From Sanguinoderma infundibulare (lineage: Eukaryota > Basidiomycota > Agaricomycetes > Polyporales > Polyporaceae): a stretch of 64,000 nt of DNA. Position 1 is the stretch's first letter. The number at the start of each line of letters is the position of its first letter. The stretch is from positions 4,154,001 to 4,218,000 of the forward strand of contig JAVLRN010000003.1 of assembly GCA_032821775.1 (NCBI GenBank), in the 5' to 3' direction. Below are positions 56,500-64,000 of the stretch, in pieces. A program made the translations under genes and the position numbers. The notes beneath the pieces are model-generated. The model saw nothing but the letters and a program-made list of their open reading frames with translations. It was not told the origin of the DNA and ran no database searches.

Positions 56500-57229
56500 G
56501 GTCGTAGCAGCTGCACGGTCGTCGCTGTCGTCCCTCGTGAAACAAGCAACGTCCAACTGCTTGTCTGCCGTCTCGCTGGGCGTTGTCATTGTTCCGGCCA
56601 TCGCTATGTGTATGCTCCTGGGCCGAGGCTAGCCATAGCCTGACATCGACTCCGGACGCCCTCTTCCTGCTTTTGCGGCATTGCCCTTGCGCTCGCATGG
56701 ACATAGTCCATCATCCTCGCGCCTCACCCACCCTCTCGGAACGGCATGTATATACCTATCTGTGCTTCTCTTCAATGTTTGGAATGCGTAAACTCTCGAT
56801 CATGTCACCCTCTGCCTTAATGGTTTGCATCCCACAGGTGATATATTCCCCACACGAACAGAAAGATCATCGAGAAAGAAAGTTTTAAACGGCGCCAACC
56901 AGACGTACGTTACCCTTCCCACCTCTACCCGGCCCCTTGAACATCACAACATGCTTGACTCGCAACCAACGTTATCCGCATATACTACTCGGGACTCGTT
57001 TCTTTCGTTCCCGCCGCACCTGCCAGTTAGGGCTGTGTCCACGCGTCATACGGAAGGTCACACGTGGCATTCATTCACATTGACAGTGTTCTTCCGCTAC
57101 GCCTGTGCTATACGGGTTCCGAGTAGGACTTCCCTCGGACGGCCGCAAGGGGAGGGGCGAGCTCTAAGTTACTCTTTCCCCTCCCATCCACGCTACCACT
57201 CACCTCGCATTCCCGTCTCATCAACAGTC
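56500..57229. other. Intergenic stretch
   Basis: 730 bp between the arrestin-like gene and the four-helix-bundle gene. Nothing recognised except presumptive promoter sequence of the latter. Confidence 0.5.
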
Positions 57230-58089
57230 ATGGCCATCTTCTCCAAGCTCGCTTCGACCTCTGCAAAGACCGCCGACCGTCTGTCTGCTCTAGCAGCCAA
57301 GACTAGGGTGAAGGTCGGACCCCATCTTCCGAGCGCCTCGACCGTGGTCACAGGGATGAAGGTCTCCGTCGCGGTCGCGACCACGCTGGGACTGTCTATC
57401 CCGTACATGCAGGGAATATCTGACGCAGCGTCGAAGATCGTGGCCCACGCAGATGTGAGCAAGCACACTCATCCCGCAAACACCTATCCGTCATTGACTG
57501 ACCATGAACGCGCACAGGCCATGAAAACCAATCGTAAAGAGTGCAAGAGAATCGCGGCGTACACGGACGAGGTCGCGCGTGGGCTGCTCGCTGCGACGGA
57601 GGGAGTTGCGGAGGACGACCTGAACGAACCTATGAGACTGAACTTGGCTGACCTAGAATGGTACGTGCGCGACCCTACTTGGGCCCGTGCCTCAATCTCA
57701 CTACACGGCCCGTGTGTATGTAGGAAGTTGGAAGAGTCATGGTCGGTGACGCCATGGCCAAGATGCGAAAGGAAAGCCTCGTCTGCTGTTTGCTCTCGAA
57801 GGACGAGCACGCCGCGCAGCTCACCGAGCATCGGCAGGTGTTGCAGGATGCCATGTCGAAGTTCCAGGTACGTCCTCTTCGCTGGCATCAGTGAATTCCG
57901 CCCGGCGCAATTCGTTGACGGCTTCTCCAGGCCATGCAGCTCGTGCGCGTCGATTGCAGCATCGCGCGCCTCGAGAAGAACCGCTCTGGTCCCTGTTCCC
58001 AGGGGGCCGCCGAGCCGACCCCACGGGGGGGTTCATTGACCCGTCGACGTTGGGTGGCTAACCGACCTGAAGGTGCTTTGTGCGAGTAG
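57230..58089 (+). CDS. Four-helix-bundle protein like the N-terminus of agaricomycete MLKL/NACHT-type proteins
   Basis: Exons 57230-57454, 57518-57660, 57724-57867 and 57931-58089. The first exon is a helical, Ala/Val-rich segment (SALAAKTRVKVG, MKVSVAVATTLGLSIPYMQG), the second has MKTNRKECKRIAAYTDEVAR and LNEPMRLNLADLEW, and the third MRKESLVCCLLSKDEHAAQL with TEHRQVLQDAMSKFQ. This order (long helix, KxNxxxCKRLA, L..LE, EH…L..A...F) is that of the MLKL-like adaptor bundle found at the N-terminus of many agaricomycete NTPases and kinases. No effector domain follows. Between exons 2 and 3 the frame is off by one near 57,735, so it is either damaged or mis-sequenced. Confidence 0.45.
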
Positions 58090-58099
58090 TTTGGGTCTA

Positions 58100-58542
58100 C
58101 TTACTCTGAAGATGACCCTTGCGAAGTTGACGAGGATCGATGTATCCGCCATCCTCTCGCTGCTCGACATCAACGTCTCCGCCCCCTGCCCCATCAGAGT
58201 CGTTCGAGCGCTTCAGGACGTCCTTCCATGAGAGATGCGTTCGCAGACGGTCGACCTTCTCTCGTGACGGATGAGAAAGATAAGGTCCGGGAAAGAGGTC
58301 GTGCACCCCGGCATGCGGCCGCCTGCAATATCTGAAGCACATTCAGCGACATGGAAACATGGCATGCCATATGCATCGACTTACGAATTCGATAAGCTGA
58401 CTCCGGACGATGTCCTCCACGAGATTGACCGTCTCCGGGTAGGTACTAAATCCCTCCGAAGACAAACATCATCTGCGAGATATCTTGAGTGTCCATGTCC
58501 GAGTACCTCCTAGGGATACGTCTTATTGGTCGTCGTAGCCAT
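58100..58542 (-). pseudogene. SPT3 partial pseudogene
   Basis: A degenerate copy of the first exons of SPT3 (35.0 kb). An ATG-Ala-Thr-Thr start at 58,542 is soon followed by a stop; then QDISQMMFVFGGI (about 58,480), PETVNLVEDIVRSQ in a shifted frame (about 58,440), and VDRLRTHLSWKDVLKRSNDS (about 58,255) with the Gly/Val/Glu linker VDVEQREDGG. Introns are partly retained, so it is a DNA-level copy, not a retrocopy. Only the first histone fold is represented. Confidence 0.8.
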
Positions 58543-58724
58543 ATCGGCCCTTAAGTCCTCGAAGGGAGCGAGAGGTGGTGCTGTATGATGACGATTCCTA
58601 GAAAGTCGTGGGCGCCTCATTGTCAGTCATCTTTGTCGTCGACATCCATCATCCTCCGGACTCCCTCCCTCGGCACGGACTTGCATGCTGCTCTTCCCAC
58701 TTATCCTCGCTCTAGAGGAATGCA

Positions 58725-59252
58725 GACCGACATAGACAAGTTCGTCATCGTCGTCTGCAAGCCGATACCCCTTCCACTCAGTCCTTGACGCGCTCCGCAG
58801 ACAAATCGAGCAGCTCCTCCGGTGCGAGCCCATCTCCGAAGAGCAAGTCAAACGGCTCTGTCTCAAGGCCCTCGAGATCCTCATTGATGAGGCAAACGCA
58901 CAGGTGGTCAACTCCCCAGTAACAGTGAGTACATTTCGAATTGGTCGTGTGCTAGGACGAACGCGCCAAGCAACACAGGGTTTGAGATATGCGGGGACAT
59001 ACACGGGCAGTTCTGGGACATGATGGGGCTCTTCAAGGTCGGCGGGCCATGCCCAGAAACGAATTACCTGTTCATGGGTACGTGCATAATGTATCGGACG
59101 CATCTCCCCCGAAGTCCGCTATCCCGAACGCATGATCCTGATCTGCGGAAACCACCAGTCACGACAAATCACCCAGGTGTATGGCTTCTATGACGAATGC
59201 CAGAGAAAGTATGGCGACAGCAACATTTGGAGGTGCTACTATGAGCACCTCA
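58725..59252 (+). pseudogene. PP2A-type phosphatase catalytic-subunit relic (PPG1/Sit4-like), copy B
   Basis: Pieces: an N-terminal helix [20 protein letters not shown], after a good intron [20 protein letters not shown] and [10 protein letters not shown], then [20 protein letters not shown] and [25 protein letters not shown] and GNH are the metal-binding motifs. The block GDFVDRGxxSxE between FMG and VRYP, needed for catalysis, is deleted, RGNHES reads CGNHQS, and the chain stops after YYEHLR. It is a dead fragment. Confidence 0.75.
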
Positions 59253-61578
59253 GGTAAGAGTACAAAGTCTCTTCGCACGCGCTCTCGGTACGTCGCGCCC
59301 TTGGTGGTCGTAATTGCCATCTCGGACGCGGAACCCGCTGACCGCGACCGAACGTCGTCGTGTAATTCCTCCAGGATATGACAACGAGACCCTTCGCTTG
59401 TAGTCCTCCTTCCCGCTTCCCTCCCTGCACTTGGCAACCCTGCTCGCCGTTAGCACTATCTCTGGGCCGTTTGCCGTCACATTCGGACGCGTATAGTGGA
59501 GTCTCTGACCGTCCGATGCAAATCACCTGCCGACGACGACCACAAGCTCAGTCTCACCAAGGCCACCTGGTCTACCTGGTCCCCTCGCGTCCGTCGCGTC
59601 TCGAGTCGCTCCGGCAGCTCGCTGTCTTTCTACCTGCGGGAAAGGTTGCCTGTCCCGATGCGTAGACCCATCCAGACGATCACGCCAACTGGGAGGCAGG
59701 ACCTTCGCATCATCAACGCATCGACGGCCGAAAGGGATGTGGTTATCGCTCGAGAAAAGGCGCGCTCCCTCAAGCTTTCCTCCTTCCTGACCTTCTAACG
59801 ATGCCCTTCGACCTATCGAAGGGCCTCGACGACAAAGCGCGCGAGCTGGTCGACCTCTGCGAACCCATCACCGCTCGCCGCTGATAGGTCGTCGCGCTAC
59901 CCCGCAAGCTCGACTTCGACTTCGAAATCGTCAACCAGCTCATGGACGAGCACGACAGTTCAAGGACTATGGCGACTTTACTTGCCACAGGACCTTGAAG
60001 CAGCTCCAGGTCCCCCAACAACAGCTCGCTACGCCGGCACCCACTCGTGGCCACCATTCGCGGAAGGACCCCACGAGCACTGTGAGCAAATTGGCGACGC
60101 CGCCGACCGTTGTTGGGGTCTCGAGTCGTGCAGGGCGCCGTCTCTCTCCGGGACGAATTCGATGAAATCATAAAAAAATCATAACGACGTCTGACTCCGT
60201 TCTGGACTGGATCTGTGCTATCGATGGCGACTTGATGTTCTGTCCTCTGCTTCCTTGCCACCGTCGCTGATGGTTTTGGAACTTGGAACGTTGATTCTGG
60301 CCCTTCTGCTCAGCTGTTGCCCGTCAAATCCGATTCCTTGCATTTGCGATACCCCCTTCATCTGCACTTTTACATGGCTTCCTACGCTTGGCACCAACAG
60401 ACCCAAACAGATCGATCCGATACCTTCATCGTTACCCGCCCACCGTTTTCAGTACTTCAGTGTCGAGCCCTATCCTCGATCCGTCGAGGATTCCAGATGT
60501 GACACCTCAAATTGAACCCTCGTTTGTTCTATCATACGAACGCGCGTTGCTCCCGCAGGTGGTGACGTACTCGTCTTGTACATCGCTCACCTAGCTCTGC
60601 TCTCAATGTCCAGTCTACACATATAGTACACTCGTTCCACCATCACGGTTAACGTCCCTTGCGTCCGGACGGCGGGTTTTTGCGCGCGCTTCATGGCAAC
60701 TGCTGGCTCGGCAAGAAATTTAACTTGGTGGACGACTGGGTGAGTCGGTTGGGCAGATTCCGAAGCGGCGGGCTGACATCCCGGACAGGACAATTCGTAG
60801 CGTGCGCCATCGTCAACATCAGTTTCAGTACTTGGGTAGCTGCTCCCCGAAGCGAGGAAGAATGCAAGAAGGAATGCGCAGACCACTCGGGGCGCGATAT
60901 TGAATACATCCTCTAGATGGTCCAACAACGATAGTAGGGGCGTTTGCGAGGTTTCAGATGATGCGTCAGCGAATCGCATTTGCTTCGTTGCCGAGCATGA
61001 CGAATAGCATCCGAGGCCGAAAAGATTCATGGTGAATGTTATGAGACAGGCTGTCCACCATGTGACCTTCGCGTTTTTCCGGGCTTCTGACAGCAAACGC
61101 CGGAAAGCGAGGAACAAGTAATGTTCGCCCCAATTTCGCGAGGAACCAGCGAATGGGGCAAACGTGTGCTTACTAAGCATGAGGCCGGATGGGGAAGGGC
61201 GCGCAATACCTCCTCCGCGCCTTGCCCTCTTCCACATCCGGCCTCACCGACAGACATCGCACCTCCCCTACCTCTCCGTAGTACTTTGGAGGAGTGACAG
61301 TACCTGCTCGCTTCACTGAAATTAGCTCCTCGCGCTCGACTCGGAGCCGCTTGCGCGCGCACGCACTTGCCTGTGGCGCCGTGCCTAGCCCCCGCGGTTC
61401 TCCGATCTCCCAGCCTGAAGGACTTGGTCCCAAACCAGGTCCTCCTGATCTACTATCCTCGCCCGGAGGCCTATCATGCAATTAGGAAGCGGCGATTCTG
61501 TCCCTTCCCTCCGTCTTCCTGTATCCCTCTCCCGCATCTAGGCCGTTCGCCGCCACTCAAGCCCATCGAGCATTCCCC
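59253..61578 (+). pseudogene. Degenerate block of copy B (counterpart of 39.65-41.1 kb)
   Basis: Contains diverged counterparts of copy A pieces: a segment near 60,070 with EHCEQIGDAADRCWG, one near 60,190-60,250 with LDWICAIDGDLMFCP, DVLVLYIAHLALLSMS (about 60,565-60,615) and SEEECKKE…GRDIEY (about 60,865-60,910). About 1 kb at 59.3-59.95 kb has no counterpart in copy A. An open stretch ending at 59,798 (RRPIQTITPTGRQDLRIINA) belongs to no family I recognise. Upstream of 61,579 the DNA holds the promoter of the F-box/WD40 gene. Confidence 0.4.
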
Positions 61579-63930
61579 ATGTCTCTTACGCTCCCTTGGG
61601 AGACCATCGAGAGGATAATCGGCCACTCCTCCCATGCCCCGACGCTGCGCAGCTTTGCCCTCACTTGTCGCCAGCTTCATCCGCGCAGCGTCGTCATCCT
61701 CCTCCGCGATGTCAAACTCAAAGACCGGGACAAGCTTTTTGCTCTATGCGACGTGCTCAAAGCTAAGCCTCACCTTCAGCCCTTCGTTCGATCGGTCACG
61801 ATACACCCGAAAGAATTTTCTCCCCACCCACTGCTTCGCATGCTCCATAATCTCTCCGACCTCAGATTGGAGGATCAATCCTTTTTATTCCCTGCTGTCA
61901 CCTTCCACGTCCTTGTCCTAACGTGCTGCCGGCGCTTCGGGGAACACATTCAGCACCTCTCCCTTTGGCGTCTAACATTCCCTACGCCCTCCGCACTTTA
62001 TCGAATGCTCTTGTCTTTTCCAAGGATCCGGTCTCTCGCGTTAGATGCGGTCATGGAGCGGGATGACGTGCACCAGGACGTGTTGAAGCAACGCCTATCC
62101 GAACGACTGCATCTGGAGACGTTGAAGGTGGGTGCAGATCATGCTTTCCCGGTATCACAAGTCCTTTTCTCAACTTTGGACACTGACGGCTTGTTTTTAG
62201 TTGGGTGAATATTTATCCGACGCAGTGTTTGCATTCTTGTGTGAAGTGGCAGCCAATACCGTTGTTAACTTCAAGTCTTCCCGTCGCTACGGCCGCCTAG
62301 ATACACAGAGGGAAAGCAGTATGTACCCATGGTACATAGCCTGTGGACGGTACTTACTAGTTCTGTTCATTGTAGCATTATCCATACTACGCCCCCCAAC
62401 AAGTTGGATTCGCCTAAACTCGTTGACATTGCGATCTAATGCGAGTGCGGACGGATTTCGAGATATCATCGAGGTCTTGAAACACTTCCGTCCTCCGAAC
62501 CTACGAGAGGTCACCGTAGAAATTCACACTCATTTTCTTGCGCAACTTGTCAAGGATTTACGAGAAGCTTCCAATCCTGAGCTATGTGCAGAGTTGGAGC
62601 GGAACCTCTTCACCTTCGCGTGCCCGATGATATCCATTGTCCCCGACGATCCGCCCACCATCCACAGACACAGCTTTTGGAAGGACCAGCTCAAGACGTA
62701 CTTCCCTGGCTCGCTGAACCTTCTGACAATTGACTCAAAAGACGTTGAATCAGGTGCGTTATTTCACTTATTCCGCTCGCAAAAGGGGAAAGGGCCAGGT
62801 GGCTGATAAGCTATTGTTACTTGCTCATACAAGGTGGGATTAGGCATGATCGTGACGTTACTGCTCTCGTCACGTCTGGAGACGGAAGATGGGTCGCCAC
62901 GGGATCAATGGACGGTACCATCATCATATGGGATTCCGAGAACGGGCATATCTCCCAGGAATGGGTCTCTCTTTACGCCACGTCTTGCCTCGCGTTCTCC
63001 TCCGACAGCCACTACATCATGTCCGCCAGCAGCGGATCTCGGCAGGTCAGGATCTGGAAGATTTGGCCATCTGTAGACGAAATCGCCTCTTTAGAGACGG
63101 ACGCTTTGGACATCGACAGCTGTGCGTGGTCCAAGGACGGAACATTCATCGTAGCGGGATCTGATTCCAACGCCACCATCTGTGTCTGGGACGCACGCAC
63201 GTTCCAGCAGCTGCATGTCTGGAAGGCCGAAAACGCCGAGGATGCGATGTGGTTCATGGATTCCTCTTCGAACGGACGGGCGATCGTTACTACCCGCTCG
63301 CCCCATGGCGACTTCGTCACGATCTGGGACATGGCATCAGGCAATCAGGAGAAGGTCGTCCTTCGAGGGCACACCCGCCTCATCGCCGCGGCTAGGCTCA
63401 ACCCCGAGTGCACGCGCCTCGTCACCGGGTCGTACGACGGCACCACCCGTATTTGGGACGTGGAGACGGGTGAGGAGCTCTTGGTGATCCAGGAGCGGGG
63501 TGAGGTACTTGACGTGGCGTATTCACCCGATGGACGGCTGGTCCTATCGTTGGCAAGACTGCCAGTGACCCGGAACGACTACGAACCTCGGCCTCCTTGT
63601 TCACTGAAAATAAGCGACGCGTTCAGCGGCACCTTGCTCGTTTCTCTGGATGGACATCAACACTCCGATTATGACGCTTCTGCCTGCTTTTCCCCATGTG
63701 GTGCCTATGTTGCATCCTGCGCTGATCGCCACTCGGGGGTGTTCTTGTGGAGGATTAGCGACGGGTTGTGCATCGCGAAGATCTCCGGCCCGAATGAACG
63801 CTTCAGAGGGCCCGAGATTGAGAAGTTTGCTTTCTCTCGCGACGGGAAGTCGCTGTGGTGTGGAACAGGGGATGGGACAGTGTTCTTTCATCGTCTATGT
63901 GATCTTATGCCTACAGAACAAGATTCGTAG
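61579..63930 (+). CDS. F-box/WD40-repeat protein, copy B
   Basis: Three exons (61579-62127, 62201-62753, 62834-63930) give 732 residues in frame, with the same splice phases as copy A. N-terminal F-box-like segment MSLTLPWETIERIIGHSSH, a hydrophobic helix (GRYLLVLFIVALSIL) in exon 2, and WD40 units GRWVATGSMDGTIIIWDSEN, NATICVWDAR, DFVTIWDMASG and TGSYDGTTRIWDVETG. It differs from copy A by scattered substitutions and a few short indels, with the frame kept throughout, which suggests both copies are under selection or the duplication is fairly recent. Confidence 0.85.
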
Positions 63931-64000
63931 GATAGCAAGTTGTTGGCTCCAATCATGACGTATTACGCCGTTCTCTTTACATGTACCATTGGTTCCGGAA

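Noticed and set aside
1..64000. tRNA, rRNA, CRISPR, LTR retrotransposon
   Set aside because: I looked for B-box-like GGTTCGA signals, regular short repeats with spacers, and reverse-transcriptase or integrase motifs with long direct repeats, and saw none that held up.

Overview
The window is nuclear DNA of a wood-decay-type agaricomycete (Basidiomycota), probably Polyporales. The evidence is GC-rich coding sequence cut by many 48-80 bp GT-AG introns, a copper radical oxidase, basidiomycete-type sesquiterpene synthases, a Plavaka transposase and a DUF6532-type protein. No prokaryotic, rRNA, tRNA or CRISPR feature was seen.

Layout. 1-7.9 kb is a gene-poor mosaic with a decayed ubiquitin-conjugating-enzyme-like fragment, a 312-bp tandem duplication and a broken SVP26/TEX261 fragment. 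7.9-12 kb holds an amino-acid permease whose fourth visible intron carries a 727-bp hAT relic. 12.1-13.9 kb holds a conserved protein of unknown function. 14.4-27.8 kb looks like a decaying terpenoid neighbourhood: a sesquiterpene synthase with two in-frame stops, a copper radical oxidase, a MYND zinc-finger relic, a second sesquiterpene synthase split by a 2,132-bp CACTA element, and an intact cytochrome P450. 27.9-36.3 kb is a conventional stretch of intact genes: F-box protein, ATG29, DDI1 (with a palindromic MITE in an intron) and SPT3.

36.5-64 kb is highly rearranged. An F-box/WD40 gene and its flanks occur twice in opposite orientation (37.3-41.5 kb minus, 58.6-63.9 kb plus), on either side of a ~9.94-kb DNA transposon (42,744-52,687) bounded by ~33-bp imperfect inverted repeats. 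The transposon holds two head-to-head genes, a Plavaka-type transposase (plus) and a DUF6532-type gene (minus). Long apparent introns of the DUF6532 gene contain plus-strand fragments of host genes: raptor/KOG1, an IRG-like GTPase, a MAPR/cytochrome-b5-like protein and a DUF262 protein. Beyond its right end lie a broken G-alpha fragment, an arrestin-like gene, a four-helix-bundle gene and pseudogene pieces of SPT3 and a PP2A-type phosphatase.

Taken together, a quiet housekeeping block (ATG29-DDI1-SPT3) sits next to a transposon-driven gene-shuffling zone. Terpene synthase 2 has an open reading frame right across the insertion once the element and one target duplication are left out, so that insertion is probably recent. 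Exon coordinates were derived by hand from splice sites and reading-frame closure; where the frame closes, the models are strong. All family names rest on recognition of conserved motifs, not on a database search.
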